64,000 nucleotides of DNA from Spirosoma montaniterrae (GTDB lineage Bacteria; Bacteroidota; Bacteroidia; Cytophagales; Spirosomataceae). Shown here piece after piece: positions 50,366-60,341 of this stretch. The notes below the pieces were generated by a model. The model worked only from the letters and a program-made list of their open reading frames with translations. It was not told the DNA's origin and ran no database searches. Where the stretch lies: positions 3,938,001 to 4,002,000 of the forward strand of contig NZ_CP014263.1 in NCBI RefSeq assembly GCF_001988955.1. The letters run 5' to 3'. Position 1 is the first letter of the stretch; each line of letters begins with the position of its first letter. Position numbers and translations under genes: made by a program.

Positions 50366-50420
50366 CCAAAAAATCACTGAATTCGGTGACGCCAATTCAC
50401 GGTTTTCGGTGATTTTTTGG
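50366..50420. promoter_or_regulatory. Double dyad operator candidate
   Basis: Two 16-bp dyads, tcactgaattcggtga (50374-50389) and tcacggttttcggtga (50397-50412), lie 7 bp apart and are embedded in a 55-bp imperfect palindrome with ccaaaaaatcac / gtgattttttgg outer arms. They sit in the divergent gap between the TPR kinase and the TonB-domain gene, 79 bp before the latter. The form suggests binding sites for a dimeric regulator such as the LuxR-type neighbour. Confidence 0.55.
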
Positions 50421-50490
50421 GGCTGACAAAAGAGGAGCTTTGTACCAGTAATGAATTGATTTACAACCTAAAGGTAACTCCTCTTAATCA

Positions 50491-50925
50491 ATGAAACGAA
50501 TCGCTTTAGCCACCGCTTACTTAACGGTAACGAGCCTGCTGGCTTGGGGCCAGACATCGGCTAATCTGACCTCCGACGACCTGTCGTCAACTCACCATTC
50601 TGAACCAGCCGACGCGTTTGCTCCGCTGAATAATGATGCTTCTTTTCCGGGTGGTCATCTGGCTCTGCAAGATTACCTGCAAAGCATCGATCTGTACCCC
50701 TACCAGGCCCGTCAGGCGCAGGTAGAAGGCACGGTGAAAGTGCGCTTTCGGGTGCAACCCAACGGCTATCTTATCGACGTCCGCGTAACCCAGTCGCACG
50801 GGCAATTGCTCGATCAGGCGGCTTTGCAAACGATTGAGCAGATGCCCCGCTGGTATCCGGCCCACCGCAACGGCATGAGCGTGGCGCAGGCTATTGAACT
50901 ACCTATTACGTTTCGTCTTGACTAA
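50491..50925 (+). CDS. Exported TonB C-terminal-domain protein
   Basis: 144 aa with a signal peptide ending near LAWGQ. Residues 60-144 are a TonB_C-like domain: YPYQARQAQVEGTVKVRFRV, GYLIDVRVTQSHGQLLDQAAL, and a final LPITFRLD. It lacks the N-terminal anchor and Pro-rich spacer of a true energy-transducing TonB, so it is a free periplasmic TonB-like domain, common in Bacteroidota. It lies behind the double dyad and before a micro-ORF. Confidence 0.85.
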   Translation: MKRIALATAYLTVTSLLAWGQTSANLTSDDLSSTHHSEPADAFAPLNNDASFPGGHLALQDYLQSIDLYPYQARQAQVEGTVKVRFRVQPNGYLIDVRVTQSHGQLLDQAALQTIEQMPRWYPAHRNGMSVAQAIELPITFRLD

Positions 50926-50940
50926 TCCGACGCATTATCC

Positions 50941-51081
50941 ATGAAAACGCTATTTATTGCTCTCATCGCCACGCTGTTGGCGGCTGTGGTGTCGCGGGTC
51001 AATCGCTTTCCTTATCTCGATTTCGACAGCTTTGATTTTGATATAACGTGGGAAGACATTACGGATGACTTGTGGCCGTAA
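50941..51081 (+). CDS. 46-aa micro-protein with signal/TM helix and acidic tail
   Basis: ATG 50941 opens a 46-codon frame 15 bp after the TonB-domain gene: MKTLFIALIATLLAAVVSRV is a signal or membrane helix, and the tail is aromatic and acidic (FPYLDFDSFDFDITWEDITD, then DLWP). A clean terminator follows 9 bp after the stop. Codon use and composition look like a real gene. Function is unknown; it may bind the TonB-domain partner. Confidence 0.6.
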   Translation: MKTLFIALIATLLAAVVSRVNRFPYLDFDSFDFDITWEDITDDLWP

Positions 51082-51090
51082 TTTGTGGCA

Positions 51091-51120
51091 GGCGCGTCGG
51101 AACCCCGACGCGCCTGTTTT
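51091..51120 (+). terminator. Rho-independent terminator before uvrA
   Basis: Perfect stem ggcgcgtcgg / ccgacgcgcc with a 4-nt loop, followed by tgtttt. Confidence 0.92.
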
Positions 51121-51151
51121 ACGTTGCTATTTAGAATAGGCTGAACGCAAC

Positions 51152-54022
51152 GTGACCACAGAAGAAACCGTTATTGGGCAACCCGCCCATCTGACTGATA
51201 TTGACTTAACGGGCTACGACCAGATCGACGTACTGGGTGCCCGCGAGCATAATCTCAAAAACATCGACGTATCTATTCCGCGCAACAAATTAGTCGTTGT
51301 AACGGGTATCAGTGGCTCCGGCAAATCGTCGCTCGCGTTTGATACCATTTATGCCGAAGGGCAACGTCGGTATATGGAAAGCTTCTCGGCCTACGCCCGC
51401 TCATTCATCGGCGATATGGAACGGCCCGACGTCGATAAGATCAACGGCCTGAGTCCGGTGATTTCCATTGAGCAGAAAACGACGTCAAAAAACCCCCGCT
51501 CCACTGTCGGCACGACTACTGAGATTTACGATTTTCTGCGATTGCTTTACGCCCGCGCTGGTGAAGCGTTTTCGTACATTACGGGCCGAAAAATGGAGCG
51601 GCAATCACAGGATCAGATTATCGATACCATTCTGAGTCAGTACGAAGGGCAGAAATTAACGTTGCTGGCTCCGGTTATCAGGGGTCGCAAAGGGCACTAC
51701 CGCGAACTGTTCGTGCAGATTGCCAAAACGGGCTACACCAAAGTGCGGGTCGATGGCGTGGTACAGGACATTGTGCCAAAGATGCAGTTGGATCGCTACA
51801 AAATCCACGATGTTGAAATTGTAATTGACCGGCTGGTGCCAAAACCCGACGACCGCTACCGGCTCAGTCAGTCGGTACAGACCGCGTTGAAGCAGGGGAA
51901 GGGGGCTATGCAAATGCTCGACGGCAGCGGACATCTGGTTTATTTTTCGCAAAACCTGATGGACCCTGAATCGGGCATCAGCTACGACGAACCTTCGCCT
52001 AACTCATTTTCGTTTAACTCGCCCTACGGTGCCTGCCCGGTGTGCAATGGGCTGGGCATTGTCGAGGAAATTACCGAAGAATCAGTTATTCCCGATAAGT
52101 CGCTAAGTATCAGTCGCGGTGCCATTGCTCCGCTGGGCGAATACCGCGAACTCTGGATTTTCAAGGAAATCGAAGCCATCCTGAAAAAGTACAAGCTAAA
52201 CCTCAGCACACCCGTTGCCCGATACCCGGAAGACCTTCTGTACGCGCTGATGTATGGTACTGAAGACGAGGCAACCGTACCCAGTAAAAAGTATCCGGGA
52301 GAAGACTATTATAGCTTTAAGTTCGACGGTATTGTGAACTTCCTGAAACGGCAGCAGGAAACTGGCAACGACAAGATTCAGGATTGGCTCAAAGATTTTA
52401 TGGTCGTGAACACCTGCCCCGAATGCAACGGTGCCCGGCTGAAAAAAGAATCGCTATACTTTAAAATCGATCAGAAGAACATTTCTGAACTCGCCCGCAT
52501 GGACGTTTCGGAACTGGCGCAGTGGTTTGTCGGCGTTGAGACCCGCATGACCGACCGGCAGAACGTGATCGGCAAAGAAATTCTGAAAGAGATTCGCAAG
52601 CGCATCGGATTTCTGGTCGATATTGGCCTGGATTACCTCACGCTCGACCGTCCGCTGAAAACGCTGTCGGGGGGCGAAGCGCAGCGGATTCGGCTTGCCA
52701 CGCAAATCGGGACGCAGCTTGTGGGCGTGCTGTACATCATGGATGAACCCAGCATTGGCCTGCATCAGCGCGACAACGTAAAGCTTATCGAATCGCTTAA
52801 GAATCTGCGCGATTTGGGCAATACGGTACTCGTTGTCGAGCACGACAAAGACATGATGCTGGAGTCGGACTATATTCTCGACATCGGCCCCGGTGCTGGT
52901 CGGCATGGCGGGCAGGTAGTTGGACACGGCACACCCAACGAGTTTCTTAAAAATGGCAGCACCACCGCCGATTACCTCAGCGGTCGGCGGGCTATCGACG
53001 TACCGACCGACCGGCGCAAAGGAAATGGCAAATTCCTGCTCATCAAGAATGCGACGGGCCACAACCTGAAAAACGTGACGCTGAAACTGCCACTCGGCAA
53101 AATGGTCTGCATCACGGGCGTATCGGGCAGCGGCAAATCGTCGTTGATTCACGAAACGCTGTTTCCGGTGCTGAACCGGCACTTTTATAAGTCGAAACGC
53201 GAGCCGCTGCCGTTCAAAACGGTTGAAGGGCTGGAGCATTTAGATAAAGTGATCGAGGTTGACCAATCGCCCATTGGCCGAACACCCCGCTCCAACCCGG
53301 CTACCTATACGGGTATGTTTTCGGAAATCAGACTGCTGTTTGCCGAACTGCCCGAAGCTAAAATTCGCGGCTACAAACCGGGCCGGTTTTCGTTCAACGT
53401 GAAAGGCGGGCGGTGCGAAGACTGCGAAGGCGCGGGCATGAAAAAAATCGAGATGGAGTTTCTGCCCGACGTACACGTACTGTGCGAAACCTGCAAAGGC
53501 AAACGCTTCAACCGCGAAACGCTGGAAGTGCGCTTCAAAGGCAAATCCATCGCCGACGTGCTGGACATGACCGTCGAACAGGCGTTGGACTACTTCGCCA
53601 GCCAGCCAAAAATTCTGCGTAAAGTGCAGACCCTGAACGATGTAGGATTGGGCTATATCACCCTCGGCCAACACGCTACAACGCTATCGGGCGGTGAAGC
53701 GCAGCGCGTAAAGTTAGCCGAAGAGTTATCGAAAAAAGACACCGGCAAAACCCTGTACATCTTAGACGAACCGACTACCGGCCTGCACTTCCAGGACATC
53801 GCCCACCTGCTCGATGTACTGAACAAACTCGCCGACAAGGGCAACACCGTACTCATCATCGAACACAACCTCGACGTCATCAAAGTGGCCGACCACGTAA
53901 TCGACCTCGGCCCGGAAGGGGGCAACAAAGGTGGCCTAATCATTGCCGAAGGAACGCCCGAAAAAGTGGCGAACGCCAAAGGAAGCTACACCGGCAAGTT
54001 TCTGAAAGCGGAGTTGGGGTAG
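51152..54022 (+). CDS. uvrA: Excinuclease ABC subunit A
   Basis: 956 aa from GTG 51152, full length for UvrA. Two ATPase modules with Walker A loops ([15 protein letters not shown] near residue 50 and [15 protein letters not shown] near 653) and two LSGGEAQR signatures. Zinc-binding clusters: [25 protein letters not shown] with CETCKGKRF. The DNA-damage recognition insert is present. UvrA finds bulky lesions and loads UvrB. It appears to be a single-gene unit. Confidence 0.97.
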   Translation: MTTEETVIGQPAHLTDIDLTGYDQIDVLGAREHNLKNIDVSIPRNKLVVVTGISGSGKSSLAFDTIYAEGQRRYMESFSAYARSFIGDMERPDVDKINGLSPVISIEQKTTSKNPRSTVGTTTEIYDFLRLLYARAGEAFSYITGRKMERQSQDQIIDTILSQYEGQKLTLLAPVIRGRKGHYRELFVQIAKTGYTKVRVDGVVQDIVPKMQLDRYKIHDVEIVIDRLVPKPDDRYRLSQSVQTALKQGKGAMQMLDGSGHLVYFSQNLMDPESGISYDEPSPNSFSFNSPYGACPVCNGLGIVEEITEESVIPDKSLSISRGAIAPLGEYRELWIFKEIEAILKKYKLNLSTPVARYPEDLLYALMYGTEDEATVPSKKYPGEDYYSFKFDGIVNFLKRQQETGNDKIQDWLKDFMVVNTCPECNGARLKKESLYFKIDQKNISELARMDVSELAQWFVGVETRMTDRQNVIGKEILKEIRKRIGFLVDIGLDYLTLDRPLKTLSGGEAQRIRLATQIGTQLVGVLYIMDEPSIGLHQRDNVKLIESLKNLRDLGNTVLVVEHDKDMMLESDYILDIGPGAGRHGGQVVGHGTPNEFLKNGSTTADYLSGRRAIDVPTDRRKGNGKFLLIKNATGHNLKNVTLKLPLGKMVCITGVSGSGKSSLIHETLFPVLNRHFYKSKREPLPFKTVEGLEHLDKVIEVDQSPIGRTPRSNPATYTGMFSEIRLLFAELPEAKIRGYKPGRFSFNVKGGRCEDCEGAGMKKIEMEFLPDVHVLCETCKGKRFNRETLEVRFKGKSIADVLDMTVEQALDYFASQPKILRKVQTLNDVGLGYITLGQHATTLSGGEAQRVKLAEELSKKDTGKTLYILDEPTTGLHFQDIAHLLDVLNKLADKGNTVLIIEHNLDVIKVADHVIDLGPEGGNKGGLIIAEGTPEKVANAKGSYTGKFLKAELG

Positions 54023-54024
54023 GT

Positions 54025-54780
54025 CTACCGCGCCAAATAACCGCCATCTACTGGATAATACGCCCCCGTTACGAACGACGCTTTGTCGGAGCTGAGCCAG
54101 ATAACCAGTTCGGCTACTTCTTCGGCCCGGCCCAGCCGCCCAATAGGATGCAGGCCGATCAGCATCTGCTTCATGTCGGACGGAATCTGCGCCAGGAGGG
54201 GCGTATCGATGAATGCCGGCCCAACCGAGTTGATGCGAATGCTCTGCGGAGCATATTCGACAGCCGCCGTTTTGGTTAGGCCAAGCAGAGCATGTTTGGC
54301 CGCTACGTAGCCCGGCGAGGTTGCAAACGCCACTTGTCCCAAAATCGACGACATATTTACGATAGCCCCGCCACCTCCCTGCTTCAGTAGCTGCTGCAAC
54401 TGGTATTTCATACAGTAAAAGACGCTATTCAGATTGATATTGATAACGTGCTGCCAGCCGTCGAGCGAGTAGTCGGCGGTGGGGTTTTGTTCGCCACCGA
54501 TGCCCGCATTGTTACAGGCCATATCGAGCCGCCCGTATGCCGCAACTGTCTCGGCCACGAGTTGTTCGCACTGCGCCGGATCGCCCACGTCGGCCCGGAC
54601 GAACGTAGCGTTTCCGCCCGCTGCCGCAATCTCATCCACGACCTGCTGCCCGTGTTCGTCGGCAATATCAGAGACAACTACACTGGCTCCGTGCTGCGCG
54701 TACAGCATGGCACATGCTTTGCCAATACCCGACCCGGCTCCCGTTACGAGGGCCACCTTCCCCTGCATATCTTTTTCCAT
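54025..54780 (-). CDS. Short-chain dehydrogenase/reductase
   Basis: 251 aa. The NAD(P) motif is TGAGSGIG (residues 13-20), then NNAGIGG, and the catalytic Ser-Tyr-Lys set with YVAAKHALLG. The Asp after the second strand (VVVSDIADEHGQQ) favours NAD over NADP. The substrate cannot be inferred. It converges on uvrA with a 2-bp gap. Confidence 0.9.
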   Translation of the reverse strand: MEKDMQGKVALVTGAGSGIGKACAMLYAQHGASVVVSDIADEHGQQVVDEIAAAGGNATFVRADVGDPAQCEQLVAETVAAYGRLDMACNNAGIGGEQNPTADYSLDGWQHVININLNSVFYCMKYQLQQLLKQGGGGAIVNMSSILGQVAFATSPGYVAAKHALLGLTKTAAVEYAPQSIRINSVGPAFIDTPLLAQIPSDMKQMLIGLHPIGRLGRAEEVAELVIWLSSDKASFVTGAYYPVDGGYLAR

Positions 54781-54941
54781 AACTTCATTACGTTGATTAC
54801 TGATGTCGTAAAGCTAACGATCTGAACGGTAGGTAGTAGCTGACCACCGACAGTATCGGACCTGATTCTTCTCCAATGGCCGTTGGTGGGGCAGTCTCAA
54901 ACACCTATCTTCACCGTCTCAAAATTCATTGTGTTTGGCGT

Positions 54942-55340
54942 ATGCGCTCCCCTTTCTTTTACGTTTTACTCCTCGTTTTAGTGGTTCTCGACGGCTGGCT
55001 TCTGGCCCATCCTAATCTAATTGGCCGGGCAGGGGTCTTCTTTTTCGAATACGATTACCTCGAAACGTTTCCTAAAGCCCTCGGCACCGTTGCGACTGTG
55101 GTGGGACTGGCATTGCTGATTGCCTGGGCCGTTGGTCGGCTGGGGCGTACCGTCGCGCTGTTGCTATTAATCATTCTGGTGCTGGCGTCGGGCTATTGGC
55201 TTTTCAATAATTTTCAGGCGTATAATTCCGGCGTTTATAAACTGACCGGTGCCGGTTTCCGCGCTGGTGCCATCCTGCTGCCGGGTCTGGTGGTGTTAGT
55301 ATTCGGCGAAGCGTTGGTTCGGCGGCTGGGCAGGCTGTAA
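54942..55340 (+). CDS. Small membrane protein with four transmembrane helices
   Basis: 132 aa from ATG 54942. Hydrophobic helices at about 3-20 (FFYVLLLVLVVLDGWLLA), 46-66 (LGTVATVVGLALLIAWAVG), 70-90 (VALLLLIILVLASGYWLF) and 108-125. No family recognised. It precedes the amidohydrolase gene by 51 bp in the same direction. Confidence 0.7.
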   Translation: MRSPFFYVLLLVLVVLDGWLLAHPNLIGRAGVFFFEYDYLETFPKALGTVATVVGLALLIAWAVGRLGRTVALLLLIILVLASGYWLFNNFQAYNSGVYKLTGAGFRAGAILLPGLVVLVFGEALVRRLGRL

Positions 55341-55391
55341 TATGCTAACAATAACAGGATTGGACATGGCCGTACATAAAACTCGAATACA

Positions 55392-56717
55392 ATGACTTTG
55401 CGTAAGTGGCTATGGGTATTACTATTGGCACAAACAGGCTCTCAACTGTTTGCACAGGATGCTGAACAGCAAACAGCCGGGCGGGCCAATGGTTCGGGCC
55501 TGTCGGCAATTTACCTCCTCCGGCCCGACCGCGTATTCGACGGGGAAACCATGCACGAGGGGTGGGTAGTACGAATCAACGGCAACAAGATTGAAGCCGT
55601 CGGGCCAGCCGCCAGTGTAGCTGCCAACGGTGGGGAACAATCCGGCGTTTCGGTGGTCGACCTGAAGGGCACCACCTTGCTGCCGGGTTTCATTGAGGGG
55701 CATTCGCATCTGCTGCTACACCCATACAATGAAACACCCTGGGACGATCAGGTTCTCAAAGAAGCGCGGTCGCTGCGGGTGGCGCGGGCAACGGTTCACG
55801 CCCGGAAAACATTGCTGGCGGGTTTTACGACCGTGCGCGACCTCGGCACAGAAGGGGCCGATTACGACGATGTTGGTCTGAAACACGCTATCGAACAGGG
55901 TATTATTCCCGGCCCGCGTATGGTGGTGGTTACGCGGGCACTTATCGCAACGGGCAGTTACGCGCCGAAAGGGTTTAGCCCCGACATAACCGTGCCGCAG
56001 GGTGCCGAAGAAGCCGACGGACACGATGCGCTGATTCGGGCTGTGCGGACGCAGATTGGCAAAGGAGCCGATGCTATAAAAGTATATGCCGACTACCGTT
56101 GGGGGCTGATGGCCGAAGCCCGCCCAACCTTCTCAGTCGATGAACTAAAGCTCATTGTCAAAACTGCCCGCAGCAGCGGACGGGGTGTAGTAGCCCACGC
56201 CAGCACTGCCGAAGGTATGCATCGGGCTATTCTGGCGGGGGTCGAAACGGTTGAACACGGCGATGCCGGAACGCCCGAAATTTTCGCCCTGATGAAGCAG
56301 CGGGGCGTGGCCCTCTGCCCTACCCTCGCGGCAGGCGATGCCGTGAGCCAATACCGGGGCTGGAAAAAAGGCACTGAGCCCGAACCCGAACGCATTCGGC
56401 AAAAGCGCGTTACGTTTCGGCAGGCTCTCGACGCGGGGGTGACGCTTTGCGCCGGGGGCGACGTGGGCGTATTTGCGCACGGCGACAATGCCCGCGAACT
56501 GGAGATGATGGTTGACTACGGCATGAACCCGCTCGATGTGTTGCGGTCAGCTACATCGGTCAATGCCGATGTCTTTCACCTCGCCGACCGGGGGCGCATA
56601 CGGCCCGGTTTACTGGCCGACCTGGTGGCGGTGGCGGGTGATCCGTCGCGGCAAATCAGCGATCTACGGCGGGTTCGTCGGGTCTGGAAAGGGGGCGTAT
56701 TGCATCTGCCTGAGTGA
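55392..56717 (+). CDS. Exported metal-dependent amidohydrolase
   Basis: 441 aa with a signal peptide ending near SQLFAQ. The amidohydrolase fold is clear: TTLLPGFIEGHSHLLLHPYN (the H-x-H metal pair), FTTVRDLGTEGADYDD, DAIKVYADYRWG, VVAHASTAEGMHRAI, VETVEHGDAGTPE, LCAGGDVGVFAHGDNARELE, and the final RGRIRPGLLADLVAVAGDP. It fits the imidazolonepropionase-like/prolidase-like exported hydrolases of Bacteroidota. The substrate may be a dipeptide or cyclic amide. Confidence 0.9.
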   Translation: MTLRKWLWVLLLAQTGSQLFAQDAEQQTAGRANGSGLSAIYLLRPDRVFDGETMHEGWVVRINGNKIEAVGPAASVAANGGEQSGVSVVDLKGTTLLPGFIEGHSHLLLHPYNETPWDDQVLKEARSLRVARATVHARKTLLAGFTTVRDLGTEGADYDDVGLKHAIEQGIIPGPRMVVVTRALIATGSYAPKGFSPDITVPQGAEEADGHDALIRAVRTQIGKGADAIKVYADYRWGLMAEARPTFSVDELKLIVKTARSSGRGVVAHASTAEGMHRAILAGVETVEHGDAGTPEIFALMKQRGVALCPTLAAGDAVSQYRGWKKGTEPEPERIRQKRVTFRQALDAGVTLCAGGDVGVFAHGDNARELEMMVDYGMNPLDVLRSATSVNADVFHLADRGRIRPGLLADLVAVAGDPSRQISDLRRVRRVWKGGVLHLPE

Positions 56718-56878
56718 AAAACTATTCGCAGGCTGGTGAGTTTTATCATTGACGTGTTATAAACCGGCTTTTTTCAATCCAGTATGACCGACGTTCGGGT
56801 TTTTGGGCTATTTTCGCCGGGTAATCGACCATTGACCTGCTAATCCATTCGTCCTGAATACTCTACCCTGATTTTTTT

Positions 56879-58159
56879 ATGGCAAACAATGCTGAATTAA
56901 CCGTCGACGGTAAGTCGTACTCATTTCCAGTTCTGGAAGGAAGCGAACACGAAAAAGCCTTCGACATATCGGCCCTCCGTGACCAAACCGGCTACGTAAC
57001 CTTAGACCGGGGTTATAAAAATACCGGTGCTACCCAAAGTGCTATTACGTTCCTCGACGGTGAAGAAGGTATTTTGCGCTACCGGGGTTATTCTATTGAA
57101 GACTTAGCCTCTAAAGCCTCTTTTCTGGAAGTTGCGTACCTGCTCATCTACGGCGAACTACCCACTGCCAATCAATACGAAACGTTCAGCAACGGCATTC
57201 GTCGGCATACGCTCGTGAACGAAGACATGCGCAAAATCTTCGACGGATTCCCGGTTTCGGCACACCCGATGTGTGTACTGGCATCGCTGGTGAGTGCAAT
57301 GAGCGCGTTTTATCCCGACTCTTACGAAGGCAACAAAAACCCTGACCTGCACATCGTTCGGTTGCTGGCCAAGCTGCCAACACTGGCAACGTGGTCGTAT
57401 AAACGGGCACTCGGCCATCCGATTAACTACCCCAAAAATCAGCTTGACTACATCCCGAACTTCCTGCACATGATGTTCGCGCTGCCGGTAGAAGACTATA
57501 AAGTTGATCCGGTAGTTGCCGAAGCCCTGAACGTGCTGCTGATTCTACACGCCGACCACGAACAGAACTGCTCAACCAGCACGGTTCGGCTTGTGGGTTC
57601 GTCGCAGGCCAATCTGTATTCGTCTATTTCGGCAGGCATCAGTGCTTTGTGGGGGCCACTACACGGCGGAGCCAATCAGGAAGTAATCGAGATGCTCGAA
57701 GACATTAAAGCCGACGGTGGCGACGTGGGTAAATACATCGACATGGCGAAAAACGCCAAAACTACGGGCTTCCGGCTGTTCGGTTTCGGGCACCGTGTCT
57801 ACAAAAACTTCGACCCACGCGCCAAAATCATTAAAAAAGCTGCCGACGACGTGCTGGCGAAATTAGGCGTGAACGACCCCGTTCTGGAAATTGCCAAAGG
57901 GCTGGAAGAAGCCGCCCTGAACGATCCGTACTTCGTACAGCGCAAACTATACCCGAACGTCGATTTCTACTCCGGCATCATCTATCGCGCCCTCGGCATC
58001 CCAACCAACATGTTTACGGTGATGTTTGCCATCGGTCGTTTGCCGGGCTGGATTGCACAATGGAAAGAAATGCGCGAGCAGAAAGAACCCATTGGTCGCC
58101 CGCGCCAGATTTACACCGGTGCCACTCTCCGCGAGTTTGTTCCACTGGAACAGCGGTAA
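56879..58159 (+). CDS. gltA: Citrate synthase
   Basis: 426 aa. Hallmarks: GILRYRGYSIEDLAS near residue 65, ILHADHEQNCSTSTVRLVGS (active-site His), GPLHGGANQEVIEML, RLFGFGHRVYKNFDPRA (second His) and DFYSGIIYRALGIP (catalytic Asp). It is the type II, hexameric-like length. The 3' end enters a 71-bp palindrome shared with recA. Confidence 0.97.
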   Translation: MANNAELTVDGKSYSFPVLEGSEHEKAFDISALRDQTGYVTLDRGYKNTGATQSAITFLDGEEGILRYRGYSIEDLASKASFLEVAYLLIYGELPTANQYETFSNGIRRHTLVNEDMRKIFDGFPVSAHPMCVLASLVSAMSAFYPDSYEGNKNPDLHIVRLLAKLPTLATWSYKRALGHPINYPKNQLDYIPNFLHMMFALPVEDYKVDPVVAEALNVLLILHADHEQNCSTSTVRLVGSSQANLYSSISAGISALWGPLHGGANQEVIEMLEDIKADGGDVGKYIDMAKNAKTTGFRLFGFGHRVYKNFDPRAKIIKKAADDVLAKLGVNDPVLEIAKGLEEAALNDPYFVQRKLYPNVDFYSGIIYRALGIPTNMFTVMFAIGRLPGWIAQWKEMREQKEPIGRPRQIYTGATLREFVPLEQR

Positions 58160-58228
58160 CTTTTCTCGCATTAGCAATAAAAAAGGGCTGATTATCAGCC
58201 CTTTTTTATTGCTAATGCGAGAAAAGTT
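58158..58228. terminator. Perfect 71-bp palindrome serving as a shared terminator of gltA and recA
   Basis: Arms of 35 bp (58158-58192 and 58194-58228) are exact reverse complements around one base. The arm starts aacttttctcgcattagc and holds aaaaaagggctgat next to the centre. Both stop codons are inside the outer ends. The internal A-run and T-run make it a terminator in both directions. Confidence 0.95.
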
Positions 58229-59321
58229 AATCTTCGATTTCACCTTCGTCGTCACCGTTGGTAGCGGCCAGAACGGGATCGATCAGCGCGTTTTCATCCT
58301 CGTTGATTTTCGCCCGGATTTTGCCTTCCAGTTCGGCCATGAGTTCGGGGTTGTCGAGCAGCAGTTCTTTCACGGCATCGCGACCCTGCGCCAGACGGCT
58401 TGTGCCATAGGAGAACCACGAACCCGACTTTTTCACAATTTCCATCTCAACGGCGAGGTCGAGTATTTCGCCCACCTTCGAGATGCCCTGTCCGTACATA
58501 ATGTCGAATTCAACGACTTTGAAGGGGGCGGCCAATTTGTTTTTCACCACTTTCACCTTCGTGCGGTTGCCCACCACATTATCGGCTCCTTCTTTGATTT
58601 GACCAATACGCCGGATGTCGATCCGCACCGATGCGTAGAATTTGAGCGCGTTACCACCGGTGGTAGTTTCGGGATTGCCGAACATTACGCCTATTTTCTC
58701 GCGCAACTGGTTGATAAAAATACAGCAGCAGCCGGTTTTGTTGATGGTGCCGGTCAGTTTCCGCAGTGCCTGACTCATCAGGCGGGCTTGCAGACCCATT
58801 TTGCTTTCGCCCATCTCGCCTTCGATTTCGGCTTTGGGCACCAGCGCAGCAACGGAGTCGATTACGATAATGTCAATAGCCCCGGAGCTAATCAGGTGTT
58901 CGGCGATTTCAAGGGCCTGTTCGCCATTATCGGGCTGTGAAATAAGCAGATTTTTAGTGTCGATACCGAGTTTTTCGGCATACGCACGGTCGAAGGCGTG
59001 TTCGGCGTCGATAAAGGCTGCCAAACCGCCATTCTTCTGCGCTTCGGCGATGCAGTGCATCGTCAGCGTGGTTTTACCCGACGATTCGGGACCGTAAATT
59101 TCGACAACGCGACCACGCGGTACACCGCCAATGCCCAATGCCAGATCCAGACCCAATGAGCCGGTCGAGATCACCGGAACGTCAACGACTTTGCTTTCGC
59201 TGAGCCGCATCACGGTGCCTTTTCCGAAGGCTTTGTCCAATTTTTCGATGGTGGTCTGGAGGGCTTTTAACTTATTGTCAGTAGCAGATGCCGTGGCTTG
59301 CGCCGTATCTGATTTTGCCAT
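58227..59321 (-). CDS. recA: Recombinase A
   Basis: 364 aa. Walker [11 protein letters not shown] near residue 80; [53 protein letters not shown]; all RecA signatures. The C-terminus has the acidic tail ([10 protein letters not shown]). It forms filaments on single-stranded DNA for recombination and SOS induction. A TTG-N19-TAnnTTTa promoter lies just upstream. Confidence 0.98.
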   Translation of the reverse strand: MAKSDTAQATASATDNKLKALQTTIEKLDKAFGKGTVMRLSESKVVDVPVISTGSLGLDLALGIGGVPRGRVVEIYGPESSGKTTLTMHCIAEAQKNGGLAAFIDAEHAFDRAYAEKLGIDTKNLLISQPDNGEQALEIAEHLISSGAIDIIVIDSVAALVPKAEIEGEMGESKMGLQARLMSQALRKLTGTINKTGCCCIFINQLREKIGVMFGNPETTTGGNALKFYASVRIDIRRIGQIKEGADNVVGNRTKVKVVKNKLAAPFKVVEFDIMYGQGISKVGEILDLAVEMEIVKKSGSWFSYGTSRLAQGRDAVKELLLDNPELMAELEGKIRAKINEDENALIDPVLAATNGDDEGEIED

Positions 59322-59343
59322 GTTGGATGGTTGTTTAAACAGA

Positions 59344-59374
59344 TAAAATTAGCCAAAAACAGCCACTTTTCCAA
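59344..59374 (-). promoter_or_regulatory. Bacteroidota-type promoter of recA
   Basis: On the minus strand, TTGG, exactly 19 bp, then TAATTTTA, close to TTTG-N19-TAnnTTTG. It ends 23 bp before the recA start codon. Confidence 0.5.
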
Positions 59375-59409
59375 GTGAGTTTCCGGAAATAAACTACCGT
59401 TTCTGACGT

Positions 59410-59485
59410 AAAGCCGCAGCTCCGGCTTCGGCTGTTAAGCAGGTATCCTATCCGCTTAAACAACTGAAGCCAGCACTGCGGCTTT
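59410..59485 (-). terminator. Imperfect hairpin downstream of the membrane-protein gene at 59494
   Basis: Arms aaagccgcag (59410-59419) and ctgcggcttt (59476-59485) with further pairing inside (cggcttc/gaagccag). Placed 8 bp past the stop of the gene at 59494-59994 on the minus strand, it may end that transcript before recA. Confidence 0.5.
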
Positions 59486-59493
59486 GCCTAACT

Positions 59494-59994
59494 TTACAAC
59501 GTTGAATCGACTGGCGCAGGCTGCTGTTGCACAGGCGGTTGCGACTGCGTTTGGGGCTGAGGCTGCTGTTGCTGCGGGTAGCCCTGCTGCTGACCGCCGG
59601 GGTAATTTGGGTTTACACCGTAGGGCGTAGCCGGGCCAACAATTTCGACACTCGTGATGTAGTATTTCGTGTCGCCATTCCAGGGTAATTTCAGAATTTT
59701 CTCCTCGTAGTGTAACGTCACGCGCTGACCTGTTTTTACGGCTTGCGTAATCTGGCCCGCAACGGCTTCGTCTTTCACGGAAAAATCAAAATACTGGGGT
59801 GTCAGCGATCCGGTTTCGCCTGAGAAACCACCCACATTCAGTACGCCTTCGTAGGTTTTAAAAATAAACCCCCGGCGGCTGAATTTCGATACTGTTCCGG
59901 CGCGTTCGCCATCGCTGTAGCTCCAGCCGGTAAGGGCATACAGAATCCCGAAAACAACTAACAGAAACAGCAGGAAGTACAATAACCCTCGCAT
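59494..59994 (-). CDS. Membrane-anchored hypothetical protein with Gln/Pro-rich tail
   Basis: 166 aa from ATG 59994. One N-terminal membrane helix (MRGLLYFLLFLLVVFGILYA), then a small beta domain: YSDGERAGTVSKFSRRGFIF, KTYEGVLNVGGFSGETG, and VTLHYEEKILKLPWNGDTKY. The last 40 residues are low complexity (QQQGYPQQQQPQPQTQSQPP type). Related Bacteroidota proteins exist and are sometimes mislabelled as 6-phosphogluconate dehydrogenase; I see no such fold. Confidence 0.75.
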   Translation of the reverse strand: MRGLLYFLLFLLVVFGILYALTGWSYSDGERAGTVSKFSRRGFIFKTYEGVLNVGGFSGETGSLTPQYFDFSVKDEAVAGQITQAVKTGQRVTLHYEEKILKLPWNGDTKYYITSVEIVGPATPYGVNPNYPGGQQQGYPQQQQPQPQTQSQPPVQQQPAPVDSTL

Positions 59995-60341
59995 TGGATT
60001 GACTTGATTTAGTGGCAAAGAATGACCGCACAAATAAGACGATTTTTTCGGACAAACGTTTCAATTGCCAAACGCCGGGCCGTTCGGTTTGTTCAAGAAG
60101 CTGCGTCCTTTATAAACAATGTTGCATTATTCCGCGATTTATGTTACCACAAGTGCGGGTATAATACGTATTATAACCCCAATTTAATCACCTGATTCGA
60201 TACTTTCACATTAAATAAACGGTCGTTCATACATAGAACTCAGTATTTGTCACCACCCGCTCACTTGCCTATTGGATTGCACTGCTTTTGTGCCATACAT
60301 TTCGGAAACCATTCATACATCTGTCAACCTATCTTAATTTT
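59995..60341. other. 347-bp non-coding gap
   Basis: AT-rich from about 60100 to 60340, with no supported ORF. It must hold the promoters for the leftward gene at 59994 and for the rightward HTH remnant at 60342. A leftward tatttg-like box near 60031-60036 with caaa/tttg about 17 bp upstream is suggestive only. Confidence 0.5.

Noticed and set aside
52454..53239. Minus-strand frames inside uvrA (also 53240-53674)
   Set aside because: Antisense shadows of a fully conserved housekeeping gene.
58026..58940. 304-codon plus-strand frame
   Set aside because: Runs from the end of gltA through the palindrome and antisense to recA.
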